64,000 bases of DNA from Pseudomonas sp. Au-Pse12 (GTDB taxonomy: Bacteria > Pseudomonadota > Gammaproteobacteria > Pseudomonadales > Pseudomonadaceae). The stretch spans positions 1 through 64,000 of the forward strand of contig NZ_JAJTTH010000003.1 of the NCBI RefSeq assembly GCF_021341665.1, read 5' to 3'. This document shows, piece by piece, positions 16,957 through 25,029 of this stretch (within the stretch, counting starts at the first letter, position 1; the number at the start of each line of letters is the position of its first letter). The notes below the pieces were generated by a model. The model searched no databases. It was not told where the DNA came from and worked only from the letters and a program-made list of their open reading frames with translations. Made by a program: the position numbers and the translations under genes.

Positions 16957-16977
16957 ACCCTCTAGCCACCCAAGGCC

Positions 16978-17042
16978 TGTAGGAGCCGGCTTGCCGGCGA
17001 AGGCGCCCTCGTGGCCCGTTCGCGGACAAGCCCGCTCCTACG
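16978..17042. repeat. REP element
   Basis: TGTAGGAGCCGGCTTGCCGG at 16979-16998 faces an imperfect opposing copy (CAAGCCCGCTCCTAC, about 17027-17041), giving a long imperfect hairpin. This is the common Pseudomonas GGAGC(C)GGCTTGCCGGC REP family. Confidence 0.6.
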
Positions 17043-17132
17043 GGGCCAAGGGCATTGGCCAAACCGGTAAAACAGCGGCTTTCACGAGGTTTTCCCAGCT
17101 TCGTAACATTTACTTTCATATCGCCTTTCAGG

Positions 17133-17151
17133 ATTCACGATTCTCATTCGT
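17133..17151. promoter_or_regulatory. Possible Fur box upstream of fpvG
   Basis: The segment holding CGATTCTCATTCG (17138-17150) matches the core GATnnTCATT of the 19-bp Fur box but is poor at the ends. It lies about 115 bp before fpvG in an AT-richer patch. Iron control of this operon is known in P. aeruginosa; the site itself is weak. Confidence 0.35.
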
Positions 17152-17264
17152 CTTAATTAGATGCAGCAGGCCGCGTTGGCCACGGCTATGCCCCGGGTGT
17201 TTTGCCCCAGGGCCGGCCGAAGGTTCCAGTGCCGCTCCACTCCTCGAATCAAGACGCCCATTCA

Positions 17265-18488
17265 ATGTCGAAGAAGTCCCGTTCAAAAATCTGGTTTCTG
17301 GTGCACAGCTGGCTGGCCCTGCCCATCTGGTTCTTCGTGCTGATCGTCTGTGTCACCGGCACCCTGGCGGTGGTCAGCCAGGAGATCGTGTGGCTGGCCA
17401 ACCCCGACGTGCGCGCCAGCAAGCCCAGCGATGACGCGCAAGCGCTGAACTACGACCAGATCGTGGCGGCCATCAAGCGCGCCGAACCGCAGACCCGGGT
17501 GGACACCATCGTCACCCCGGACGAAAGCCATTTCGCCCTGAGTGTCAGCGTCAGCTACCCGGACGGGCGCTCGCCAACGCTCTACGTCAACCCCTATACC
17601 GGAGCCATCCAGGGCACCAGCCCACCGTTCGACTTCCAGGCGTTCACCCGCGCCCTGCATGGCTGGTGGCTGGTGCCCTTCACCAACGGCTACAGCTGGG
17701 GCTGGTACCTGGTGTCGTTCCTCGGCCTGCCGATGCTGGTCTCGCTGATCACCGGGCTGGTGGTCTACAAGAAGTTCTGGAAAGGCTTTCTCAAGCCCAC
17801 CCTGCGCCTGCGCCATGGCGCGCGGATCTTCTGGGGCGATTTCCATCGCCTGAGCGGCATCTGGTCGATCTGGTTCATTGCGGTGATCTCCATCACCGGC
17901 ACCTGGTTCCTGATCCAGGCCGTGCTCGCCGACAACCACATCAGCCTCTCCAGCGAAACCATCGTCCCGGTGATCGCCCGGGAACAGGTGCCGGCCACCG
18001 CCGATGGCAGCCCGGCCCCGATGATCGGCCTGGACCAGGCCATCGGCATCGCCACCCAGAAGATCCCCGGCTTCGACATCAGCTTCGTCAGCCTGCCCGG
18101 CAACGCCTACAGCCACCTGTACGTGGGCGGTCGTGGCTGGTACCCGCTGATGTACCAGACCGCCAACATCAACCCCTACAACGGCTCCCTGGACTCCGCG
18201 CACTTGCTGGCCGACCGCACGCCCCTGGAATTCGTCACCGAATCCATGCGCCCACTGCACACCGGGGACTTCGGCGGCATCTGGATCAAGCTGATCTGGT
18301 TCTTCTTCGGCCTGGTGCTGAGCATGATGGTCCTCAGCGGCCTGCTGATCTGGACCAAGCGCACCGCCCTGGCCACCGCCAACGCCCTCAAGCGCGAGGC
18401 CAAGAGCGCCCGTGCACGCCCCGCCGCTAAACCCATCCCCACGCCCACTCCGGCGCTGAGCGCCGAAACCTCGGAGAGCCCCCTGTGA
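17265..18488 (+). CDS. fpvG: FpvG, PepSY-TM inner-membrane reductase for ferripyoverdine
   Basis: A 407-residue PepSY-associated transmembrane protein. It begins SRSKIWFLVHSWLALPIWFFVLIVCVTGTLAV, with later membrane segments near residues 140-170, 200-230 and 345-370 and a periplasmic PepSY-like domain in between. Histidines in several helices (HSW, LHGWW, FHR, LHTGDFGG) suit haem or metal binding. In P. aeruginosa FpvG reduces iron in ferripyoverdine in the periplasm, helped by FpvHJK. It leads an eight-gene operon in the order fpvGHJK-CDEF. The ATG at 17265 gives MSKKSRSKIW; the ribosome binding site is weak. Confidence 0.88.
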   Translation: MSKKSRSKIWFLVHSWLALPIWFFVLIVCVTGTLAVVSQEIVWLANPDVRASKPSDDAQALNYDQIVAAIKRAEPQTRVDTIVTPDESHFALSVSVSYPDGRSPTLYVNPYTGAIQGTSPPFDFQAFTRALHGWWLVPFTNGYSWGWYLVSFLGLPMLVSLITGLVVYKKFWKGFLKPTLRLRHGARIFWGDFHRLSGIWSIWFIAVISITGTWFLIQAVLADNHISLSSETIVPVIAREQVPATADGSPAPMIGLDQAIGIATQKIPGFDISFVSLPGNAYSHLYVGGRGWYPLMYQTANINPYNGSLDSAHLLADRTPLEFVTESMRPLHTGDFGGIWIKLIWFFFGLVLSMMVLSGLLIWTKRTALATANALKREAKSARARPAAKPIPTPTPALSAETSESPL

Positions 18489-19027
18489 GTCAGACCCGCA
18501 CCGCCACCCCGGCTTCGGGCCTGAGCCGGCTTTGGCACCAATGGCGCTTTCACCTGAACATCCTGCTGTTGCTGATCCCCCTGGGCTTCATGCCCAAGTA
18601 CCTGGCCGATGCCTCGTTGTTTCGCGGCGACAGCGGCCTGGGGGAACGGGAGATCGGTGAAATCCAGGTCGGGCCCTGGAGCCTGCGCCTGGCCGAGATG
18701 CGCGACGAAGCGCCCCGCAACGACGGCCCCGCCGGCTACATGAAGAGCTTCAACGCCGCCCTCTGCGATGCCTGCATCGAACCGGTCAAGGCCACCTACC
18801 TGCGCATCGGCAAGCCCCGCAGCCTGCGGGCCGCCGGGGTGATCTTCTTCGGCAGCCCGTACCGCATGGGCGCCAGCCTGCCCGTTGCGCAAAAGACCAA
18901 GGCCGATTCAGAGCTGTGGATCACCATGGAAGGCTGGGACGGCAGCATGCACCAGGCATCCATTCCCCTGAGCCAGGCCTCGCCCGCCACCGTGGCCTGG
19001 CTCGAAAAACAAGGAGGCACACGATGA
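18485..19027 (+). CDS. fpvH: FpvH-like membrane-associated protein
   Basis: A 180-residue protein with one N-terminal hydrophobic anchor (FHLNILLLLIPLGFMPKYLA, about residues 21-40) and a soluble domain assigned to the periplasm. It has a CxxC (ALCDACIEP) that could bind metal or thiol partners. In P. aeruginosa the gene at this position assists FpvG in iron release from ferripyoverdine. It starts at GTG 18485, overlapping the fpvG stop by four bases, so translation is coupled. The name rests on operon position and features, not on a search. Confidence 0.8.
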   Translation: MSQTRTATPASGLSRLWHQWRFHLNILLLLIPLGFMPKYLADASLFRGDSGLGEREIGEIQVGPWSLRLAEMRDEAPRNDGPAGYMKSFNAALCDACIEPVKATYLRIGKPRSLRAAGVIFFGSPYRMGASLPVAQKTKADSELWITMEGWDGSMHQASIPLSQASPATVAWLEKQGGTR

Positions 19028-19362
19028 CCCGCGCAGTACCCCCCCGGCGCCTCGGCGCCCTGGCCCTGTTGCTGCTGGCCGGCGCCTTCAGCCACAGCGC
19101 CCTGGCCCATAACCCGATGTGCGAATGCAAGGCCATCGACGCCGAGCAGATCCGCTGCACCGGCGGTTTTTCCGACGGCAGCGGCGCGCCGGGCGTGACC
19201 CTGGACGTGATCGGCTACGACGAAACCATCCTCGTGCCGGGCAAGCTCGGCAGCGACTCGACCCTGACCTTCAAGAAGCCCTCCAGCGAGTTCTACGTGC
19301 TGTTCGATGCAGGCCCCGGCCACGTGGTCGAGATCGACCAAGCGGATATCGAGGCCCCATGA
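19024..19362 (+). CDS. fpvJ: FpvJ-like periplasmic protein
   Basis: A 112-residue protein with a cleavable signal peptide (LGALALLLLAGAFSHSALAHN). The mature part of about 84 residues begins HNPMCECKAI and has a third cysteine in IRCTGG; the rest is predicted beta-rich. The N-terminal His and the CxC could bind metal. In P. aeruginosa FpvJ improves FpvG-driven ferripyoverdine reduction and links to the binding proteins. It overlaps fpvH by an ATGA junction. Confidence 0.8.
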   Translation: MTRAVPPRRLGALALLLLAGAFSHSALAHNPMCECKAIDAEQIRCTGGFSDGSGAPGVTLDVIGYDETILVPGKLGSDSTLTFKKPSSEFYVLFDAGPGHVVEIDQADIEAP

Positions 19363-19931
19363 ACCCAGCCACCACCCACGTCGTGCGCCCCGCCGGCGCC
19401 GGCCACGAAACCCTCTATGTGCTGTTGCTGTGCGCGCTGATTCTCGGCGTGGCCGCCACGGTGGTGCTGTGGCGCGGCGAAACCACCGAGACCCACAGCG
19501 TCGCCAGCCACCAGCTGGACGCCCGCCGCGACCTCAGCGCCGGCGAGCAAGGGATCTATGCCGACCTGCGGGTGACCCTCGACGAAATCCACCTGCTGCG
19601 CGCCGAACACCAGAGCCTGCCGACGCCCGAGGAACTGGCCGCGGAAGGCTTCGCCCCCTTCGCCCAGGACGCCAGTTCGGTCAGCCGTGGCGGCCACGCC
19701 TGGCAATTGCACGAACAGGCCTACCTGGGCCTGAGCCAGGCCCCGCAAGTGGCCGGCTCCTTCCTGATGCGCCTGGACGCCGAAGATCAGGGCAACGTGG
19801 CGATCTGGCTCAACCGCCAGCCTTCGGTCGCGGTGCCCGACGAACTCAGCGACGCCAGGCTGGCCGCCGCCGGCTGGCAACAGGTGGTCGCGCAATTCGA
19901 TGCCGGAGTGACCCGCCAGCATCGCCACTGA
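19359..19931 (+). CDS. fpvK: FpvK-like membrane-anchored protein (DUF6162 type)
   Basis: A 190-residue protein with one N-terminal membrane segment (LYVLLLCALILGVAATVVLW, residues 19-38) and a soluble domain of about 150 residues predicted to lie in the periplasm. The soluble part is mostly helical then mixed, without cysteines. It starts four bases before the fpvJ stop. In P. aeruginosa FpvK belongs to the FpvG-FpvH-FpvJ-FpvK complex that frees iron from pyoverdine. Confidence 0.8.
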   Translation: MNPATTHVVRPAGAGHETLYVLLLCALILGVAATVVLWRGETTETHSVASHQLDARRDLSAGEQGIYADLRVTLDEIHLLRAEHQSLPTPEELAAEGFAPFAQDASSVSRGGHAWQLHEQAYLGLSQAPQVAGSFLMRLDAEDQGNVAIWLNRQPSVAVPDELSDARLAAAGWQQVVAQFDAGVTRQHRH

Positions 19932-19959
19932 ACCCATTCCGAGAGAAGAACGCTTGCCC

Positions 19960-20889
19960 ATGCCCATTTCATCGCAACGCCGCCCCTTTCTGCGGGGGCT
20001 GCTGATCAGCCTGCTGGCCCTGACGCTCAGCCCGCTGGTCAGCGCCGACCCGGCCAAACGCCTGCGCATCGGCATCACCCTGCACCCTTACTACAGCTAC
20101 GTGGCGAACATCGTCGGCGACAAGGCCGAGGTGGTGCCGCTGATTCCCGCCGGTTTCAACCCCCACGCCTACGAGCCTCGGGCCGAGGACATCAAGCGCA
20201 TCGGCGGCCTGGACGTGATCGTCCTCAATGGCGTGGGCCACGATGACTTCGCCGACCGCATGATCGCCGCCAGCGAGCGCCCGGACATCCCGCTGATCGA
20301 AGCCAACGAGAACGTGCCGCTGCTGGCCGCCACCGGGGTCGCCGCCCGTGGCGCCGGCAAGGTGGTCAACCCGCACACCTTCCTCTCCATCAGTGCTTCC
20401 ATCGCCCAGGTCAACAACATCGCCCGCGAGCTGGGCAAGCTGGACCCGGCCAACGCCAAGACCTACACCCAGAACGCCCGGGCCTACGGCAAGCGCCTGC
20501 GCCAGTTGCGCGCCGACGCCCTGGCCAAGCTGACCCAGGCGCCCAACGCCGACCTGCGAGTGGCCACGGTGCACGCCGCCTACGACTACCTGCTGCGCGA
20601 GTTCGGCCTGCAAGTCACCGCGGTGGTGGAACCGGCCCACGGCATCGAGCCCAGCCCCAGCCAGTTGAAGAAGACCATCGACCAACTGCGCGAGCTGGAC
20701 GTCAAGGTGATCTTCTCGGAGATGGACTTCCCCTCCACCTACGTCGAAACCATCCAGCGCGAATCCGGGGTCAAGCTCTACCCGCTGTCGCACATTTCCT
20801 ACGGCGACTACAGCGCCGACAAGTACGAGAAGGAAATGCAGGGCAACCTCGACACCGTGGTACGGGCCATCCAGGAGGCCGGCGCATGA
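19960..20889 (+). CDS. fpvC: FpvC, metal-type periplasmic binding protein
   Basis: A 309-residue cluster A-I (ZnuA-like) binding protein with a signal peptide ending near LVSADP. Candidate ligand residues are in ITLHPYYSYV, NPHAYEPRAEDI, NPHTF and SEMDFPS, and the long helical linker of this class follows. It binds pyoverdine or pyoverdine-iron in the periplasm together with FpvF in P. aeruginosa. The start may be TTG 19954 (better spaced from AGAGAAGA) or ATG 19960. It is followed by an ATGA overlap with fpvD. Confidence 0.87.
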   Translation: MPISSQRRPFLRGLLISLLALTLSPLVSADPAKRLRIGITLHPYYSYVANIVGDKAEVVPLIPAGFNPHAYEPRAEDIKRIGGLDVIVLNGVGHDDFADRMIAASERPDIPLIEANENVPLLAATGVAARGAGKVVNPHTFLSISASIAQVNNIARELGKLDPANAKTYTQNARAYGKRLRQLRADALAKLTQAPNADLRVATVHAAYDYLLREFGLQVTAVVEPAHGIEPSPSQLKKTIDQLRELDVKVIFSEMDFPSTYVETIQRESGVKLYPLSHISYGDYSADKYEKEMQGNLDTVVRAIQEAGA

Positions 20890-21629
20890 CCGCCATCGAA
20901 ACCCTGCTGCGCGGTCCGGCCGTCGAGTTCGACCAGGTCGGGCTGACCCTGGGCCGCACCACCATCCTCGACCGCGTGACCTTCCAGGTGCAGCCCGGCA
21001 GCGTGCACGCACTGGTGGGCCCCAACGGCGGCGGCAAGAGTTCGCTGATCAAGACCCTGCTGGGGCAAATGCCGCACCAGGGCCAGTTGCGCCTGCAATG
21101 GCCCGGTGCTCCCGGCACCATCGGCTACGTGCCCCAGGCCCTGGAGTTCGACCGTGGCCTGCCGATGACCGTCGACGACTTCATGGCCGCCATGTGCCAG
21201 CGCCGCCCGGCCTTCCTCGGCCTCAGCCGGCACTACGCCCAGGCGATTGGCGAGGCCCTGGAACGGGTCGGCATGCAGGACAAGCGCAAGCGGCGCATGG
21301 GCGCGCTGTCCGGCGGTGAACGCCAGCGGGTACTGCTGGCCCAGGGCCTGATTCCGGCCCCGCAACTGCTGGTACTGGACGAACCGATGTCGGCCCTGGA
21401 CGAGGCCGGGATCCAGGTCTTCGAGCGCCTGCTCCACGACTGGCGCCAGAGCGGCATCACCCTGCTGTGGATCGAGCACGACCTGGAAGCCGTGGGCCGC
21501 CTGGCGGACCGGGTCACCGGCCTCAACCGCCGGGTGCTGTTCGACGGCCCGGCGCAACAGACCCTGACCCCGGAGCGCCTGCTCAGCCTGTTCTCCACCC
21601 ATCCACGTGCCGGCGCTGCCGTTGTCTGA
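20886..21629 (+). CDS. fpvD: FpvD, ABC transporter ATPase
   Basis: A 247-residue cytoplasmic ATPase with Walker A GPNGGGKSS, the Q-loop near YVPQALEFD, the signature LSGGERQRVLLAQ, Walker B LLVLDEPMSALD and the switch His in LLWIEHDLE. It is in the metal-ABC (ZnuC/MntB-like) branch. It energises FpvE. It overlaps fpvC by four bases and ends 13 bp before the fpvE start. Confidence 0.9.
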   Translation: MTAIETLLRGPAVEFDQVGLTLGRTTILDRVTFQVQPGSVHALVGPNGGGKSSLIKTLLGQMPHQGQLRLQWPGAPGTIGYVPQALEFDRGLPMTVDDFMAAMCQRRPAFLGLSRHYAQAIGEALERVGMQDKRKRRMGALSGGERQRVLLAQGLIPAPQLLVLDEPMSALDEAGIQVFERLLHDWRQSGITLLWIEHDLEAVGRLADRVTGLNRRVLFDGPAQQTLTPERLLSLFSTHPRAGAAVV

Positions 21630-21642
21630 GGAGTACCGCCTG

Positions 21643-22542
21643 ATGAGCTATGAAGCTTTTCGCCTGATGGTCCAGGGCTGGGCCTCGTCCGGCTACCTGC
21701 CCGAAGCCCTGGCCTACGGGTTCGTGGTCAATGCGCTGCTGGCCGGCCTGCTGATCGGGCCGGTGCTCGGTGGCCTGGGCACCCTGGTGGTGGTCAAGCG
21801 CTTCGCCTTCTTCTCCGAGGCGGTGGGCCACGCGGCGCTGACCGGGGTGGCCATCGGCATCCTGCTGGGCGAACCCTACACCGGCCCCTACGGCAGCCTG
21901 TTCGGCTACTGCCTGCTGTTCGGCATCCTCCTCAACTACCTGCGCAACCGCACCGGGCTGGCCCCGGACACGCTGATCGGGGTGTTCCTCTCGGTGTCCC
22001 TGGCCCTGGGCGCCAGCCTGCTGCTGATCCTGGCCGGCAAGATCAACGTGCACATCCTGGAAAACGTGCTGTTCGGCTCGGTGCTCACGGTCAACGGCAA
22101 CGACCTCTTGGTGCTGCTGATCGTCGGCGCCCTGGTGCTGGGCCTGAGCCTGCCGCTGTACAACCGCATCATGCTGGCCAGCTTCAACCCGCAGCTGGCG
22201 GCGGTGCGCGGGGTGGCGGTGAAATCCCTGGACTACCTGTTCGTGATCCTGGTGACCCTGATCACCGTGGCCGCGGTCAAGGTCATCGGCGCCATCCTGG
22301 TGGGTGCGCTGCTGGTGATTCCAGCCGCCGCGGCGCGCCTGCTGAGCCAGTCGCTCAAGGGCTTCTTCTGGATCTCGGTGAGCATCGCCACCGTCAGCAC
22401 CCTGTGCGGCATCTTGCTGCCCATCGTCTTCGACCTGCCGGTGCCTTCCGGCGCGGCAATCATCCTGGTGGCCGGCGTGGCCTTCGCCCTGGCCGCCATC
22501 GCCCGCGGCACCGTGCCCAGCCTGAAAGGGAATATCGGATAA
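21643..22542 (+). CDS. fpvE: FpvE, metal-type ABC permease
   Basis: A 299-residue ABC-3 family (ZnuB-like) permease with about eight to nine hydrophobic segments. Characteristic parts are GGLGTLVVVKRFAFFSEAVGHAALTGVAIG near the start and VIGAILVGALLVIPAAAARLLSQSLK near the end. The start ATG 21643 follows GAGGAG at a good distance; the in-frame extension back to 21607 overlaps fpvD and is not needed. It works with FpvD and with FpvC and FpvF. Confidence 0.88.
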   Translation: MSYEAFRLMVQGWASSGYLPEALAYGFVVNALLAGLLIGPVLGGLGTLVVVKRFAFFSEAVGHAALTGVAIGILLGEPYTGPYGSLFGYCLLFGILLNYLRNRTGLAPDTLIGVFLSVSLALGASLLLILAGKINVHILENVLFGSVLTVNGNDLLVLLIVGALVLGLSLPLYNRIMLASFNPQLAAVRGVAVKSLDYLFVILVTLITVAAVKVIGAILVGALLVIPAAAARLLSQSLKGFFWISVSIATVSTLCGILLPIVFDLPVPSGAAIILVAGVAFALAAIARGTVPSLKGNIG

Positions 22543-23526
22543 ATGCACAGTTCATTGCCTCACTCGTCATGGCGTCGCCTGAGCCTGGCCCTGGCCCTCG
22601 GCGGCCTGATCAGCGGCCCGGCCCTGGCCGAGCGCGACCACTTCGAACCGATGCGCGTGGTGGCCAGCCACGGCATGGGCAACACCGCGCTGCACAGCGC
22701 CACCGCGCAACAACCGCTGACGGTGCTGGCCTCGCTGCCGGTGACCTTCGGCCTCGGGCAGATCCTGCTGCAAGGCACCCCCATCAAGCTGGAGCGAGCG
22801 GCCCCGGCCAACCTCCCCGGCTCGCGGCAGACCGCCTATTTCACCGGGCGCGGCGCCCCGGCCCTGAGCAAGCTGGCGCTGCAGGCCGACGCGGTGATCG
22901 GCCTGCGCTCGATCTGGCCGGACGATCCGCTGTACCCCAACGCGCGGCGCAGCAACATCCGCATCGTCGAGATCGATGCCGCGCGCCCGGTGGACGGCGC
23001 CCTGCCCGGGGTGGCCCTGCAACCGGGCCAGCGCGATGGGCTGAATGCCCAGCCCTGGCTGTCCAGCAACAACCTGGGGCGCATGGCCGACGTGCTGGCG
23101 GCGGACCTCGCACGCCTGGCGCCCGAAGCCAAACCGCAGATCGAAAGCAACCTGGCAGGGCTCAAGCAGCGCCTGCTGAAACTCAGCGCCGCCAGCGAAG
23201 CGCGCCTGGCCGAGGCCGACAACCTCAGCGTGCTGAGTCTTTCCGAGCATTTCGGCTATCTGGTCAGCGGCCTGAACCTGGAACTGGTGGAAGTCGACGC
23301 CCGCGCCGACAACGAATGGACGCCCGAAGCGCTGCAGAAGCTGCAAGCCCGGCTCAAGGACAACGACGTGGCCCTGGTCCTGCACCATCGCCAGCCATCC
23401 GATGCACTGAAGGCGGCCATCAGCGCCGGTGGCAGCCAGTTGCTGGTACTGGAAACCGACAGCGACGACCCGTTGAAGGAACTGGAAGGCAACCTGCAGC
23501 AAGTCACCCAGGCCCTGGCCTTGTAG
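22543..23526 (+). CDS. fpvF: FpvF, second periplasmic binding protein
   Basis: A 327-residue protein with a signal peptide ending near SGPALAE and a cluster A-I-like architecture, but with few of the metal-ligand histidines found in FpvC. The central helix (about residues 195-230) resembles the linker helix. In P. aeruginosa FpvF binds pyoverdine and pairs with FpvC. It begins directly after the fpvE stop and ends the operon. A structured repeat follows at once. Confidence 0.83.
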   Translation: MHSSLPHSSWRRLSLALALGGLISGPALAERDHFEPMRVVASHGMGNTALHSATAQQPLTVLASLPVTFGLGQILLQGTPIKLERAAPANLPGSRQTAYFTGRGAPALSKLALQADAVIGLRSIWPDDPLYPNARRSNIRIVEIDAARPVDGALPGVALQPGQRDGLNAQPWLSSNNLGRMADVLAADLARLAPEAKPQIESNLAGLKQRLLKLSAASEARLAEADNLSVLSLSEHFGYLVSGLNLELVEVDARADNEWTPEALQKLQARLKDNDVALVLHHRQPSDALKAAISAGGSQLLVLETDSDDPLKELEGNLQQVTQALAL

Positions 23527-23625
23527 CCGCTGCCGCAGGCTGCGAACGGCCCGCAGGGACGCGGCGTTCGGCGGGCGATAGCCAGGACCTTTGCGCAGCT
23601 TCGCCATGGCTCAGCAGCGGCTACA
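23523..23625. repeat. Structured repeat, copy 1 (downstream of fpvF)
   Basis: A 103-bp imperfect inverted repeat opening GTAGCCGCTGCCGCAGGCTG and closing GGCTCAGCAGCGGCTAC, with an inner GCGCAGCTTCGCC arm. The same element recurs at 24599-24708. It overlaps the fpvF stop codon, so it may double as its transcription end. It fits the REPIN class of paired REP sequences. Confidence 0.65.
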
Positions 23626-23724
23626 GCCGGCATCAGGGGTCGCTTACATATTTGCTCAAGATGACGGCCATTTCCCGGTGCTAGTCTGCGCATCGCAAAA
23701 ATGCCCAGACAGGACACCCACGCC

Positions 23725-24552
23725 ATGAGCGAATACCTGAAACTCAACAAGACCAATTGGGACGAACGCGCGCCCTTGCACGCGGCCTCGGAAGACTACG
23801 CGGTGCAGCGCTTCGTCGACGACCCGCAGTTTCTCTCCGAAGTCGTGCAATTCGACCGCCCCCTGCTGGGCGACATCCAGGGCCTGCGTGGCGTGCATCT
23901 GCAGTGCCATATCGGCACCGACACCTTGTCCCTGGCCCGCCTCGGCGCACAGATGAGCGGCGTGGATTTCTCCTCGGCGTCCCTGGCTGAAGCCCGGACC
24001 CTGGCCCAACGCTGCAATGCGCCTATCGACTACCACGAGTCCGACGTGTTCCTGGCCGCCGAGGTGCTGCCCAAGGGCAGTTTCGATCTGGTCTACACCG
24101 GCATCGGCGCGCTGTGCTGGCTGCCGAGCATCGAGCGCTGGGCACAGACCGTCGGTGCCTTGCTCAAGCCCGGTGGCCGGCTGTTCATCCGCGAAGGGCA
24201 CCCGATGCTCTGGGCCCTCAATGAAGACCACAGCGACTCGCTACGGGTGGAATACCCCTACTTCGAACGCAGCGAGCCCCTGGTCTGGGAGGACGAAAAC
24301 ACCTACGTGCAAACCGACAGCGCCCTCAAGGCCACGGTGACCCACGAATGGAACCACGGCCTGGGGGAAATCATCAGCGCCTTGCTGGCCCAGGGCCTGG
24401 AAATCACCGGGCTGGTGGAACACCAGAGCATTCCCTGGGAGGCCCTGCCCGGGCAGATGGAAATGGACGAGCACGGTGAGTGGCGGCTCAAGCAAGCGCC
24501 ATGGCGCCTGCCGCTGAGCTACACCCTGCAGGCCGTCAAGCGCAGCGCCTGA
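23725..24552 (+). CDS. Class I SAM-dependent methyltransferase
   Basis: A 275-residue methyltransferase. The SAM loop is modified: GVHLQCHIGTDTLSLARLGA in place of the usual DxGxGxG, followed by the acidic VDFSSASL, which keeps the ribose-binding Asp. Further typical parts are FDLVYTGIGALCWLPSIERW and LLKPGGRLFIREGHP. The C-terminal third (about 190-275) is rich in Glu, Trp and Tyr and may hold the substrate. No target is evident. It is enclosed by two copies of the same structured repeat and sits between the fpv and pvd genes, but no evidence links it to pyoverdine. The ATG at 23725 (MSEYLKLNKTNWDER) is preferred over 23701. Confidence 0.82.
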   Translation: MSEYLKLNKTNWDERAPLHAASEDYAVQRFVDDPQFLSEVVQFDRPLLGDIQGLRGVHLQCHIGTDTLSLARLGAQMSGVDFSSASLAEARTLAQRCNAPIDYHESDVFLAAEVLPKGSFDLVYTGIGALCWLPSIERWAQTVGALLKPGGRLFIREGHPMLWALNEDHSDSLRVEYPYFERSEPLVWEDENTYVQTDSALKATVTHEWNHGLGEIISALLAQGLEITGLVEHQSIPWEALPGQMEMDEHGEWRLKQAPWRLPLSYTLQAVKRSA

Positions 24553-24598
24553 TCGCCGGGCATGAAAAACCCGTCAAGCTCAAGACGCCAGCGCCTTT

Positions 24599-24708
24599 GT
24601 AGCCGCTGCCGCAGGCTGCGAACGGCTCCGAAGGAGGCGCCGCTCTTGAGAACGCTGAAGGGCCTGCGGCCCTTGGCGCAGCTTCGCCGTGGCTCAGCAG
24701 CGGCTACA
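24599..24708. repeat. Structured repeat, copy 2 (downstream of the MbtH-like gene)
   Basis: A 110-bp element sharing both ends with the copy at 23523-23625 (GTAGCCGCTGCCGCAGGCTG and GGCTCAGCAGCGGCTAC) but with a different centre. It lies between the convergent methyltransferase and MbtH-like genes and could terminate both. Confidence 0.65.
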
Positions 24709-24719
24709 GGCCTTGCAGA

Positions 24720-24944
24720 TCAGCCGGCCACGGCCTGCTGGTCCATCTTCTGGCGCAGGCTCAAGGGCCGCATGTCGGTCCAGACTTCTTCGATGTAGGC
24801 CAGGCACTCCTTTTTGAAACCGCTCTTGCCCACGGTGCGCCAGCCTTGCGGCACGGCCTTGTAGTCGGGCCAGATCGAGTACTGCTCTTCATGGTTGACC
24901 ACCACCTGGAACAGGATGTCCTCACGGTCGAATACTGAAGTCAT
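24720..24944 (-). CDS. MbtH-like NRPS accessory protein
   Basis: A 74-residue MbtH-family protein with nearly all signature residues: [21 protein letters not shown], and the C-terminal [18 protein letters not shown]. Such proteins bind adenylation domains and are needed for their solubility and activity. In P. aeruginosa the homologue (PA2412) lies next to pvdH and is needed for pyoverdine. Here it follows pvdH by 82 bp and has its own PvdS-like promoter motif. PvdL adenylation domains are the likely partners. Confidence 0.93.
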   Translation of the reverse strand: MTSVFDREDILFQVVVNHEEQYSIWPDYKAVPQGWRTVGKSGFKKECLAYIEEVWTDMRPLSLRQKMDQQAVAG

Positions 24945-24970
24945 TGCTTGTCTCCATCACTGATAAGGTT

Positions 24971-24991
24971 CGCCGCGCTCCACGCGCGGCG
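24971..24991. other. Perfect 8-bp hairpin between pvdH and the MbtH-like gene
   Basis: CGCCGCGC (24971-24978) pairs with GCGCGGCG (24984-24991) around a 5-nt loop. It sits 27 bp before the MbtH-like ATG and downstream of pvdH, so it may attenuate read-through or protect the pvdH message. Confidence 0.5.
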
Positions 24992-25005
24992 GTTGTGTAG
25001 AAAGA

Positions 25006-25029
25006 ACGGATCAAGGCTGCAAAAAATTA
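25006..25029 (-). promoter_or_regulatory. Variant PvdS (IS-box) promoter for the MbtH-like gene
   Basis: On the minus strand TAATT-N16-CGT, beginning at the pvdH stop codon. It departs from the canonical TAAAT by one base but has the same first element, spacing and ATCCGTTC end as the motif upstream of pvdL (56468-56491). It ends 62 bp before the ATG. Confidence 0.5.

Noticed and set aside
17161..17187. Possible PvdS promoter before fpvG (TAATT then CGT)
   Set aside because: The spacing is 15 bp rather than 16 and the first element is imperfect, so it does not meet the pattern seen at pvdH, the MbtH-like gene and pvdL.
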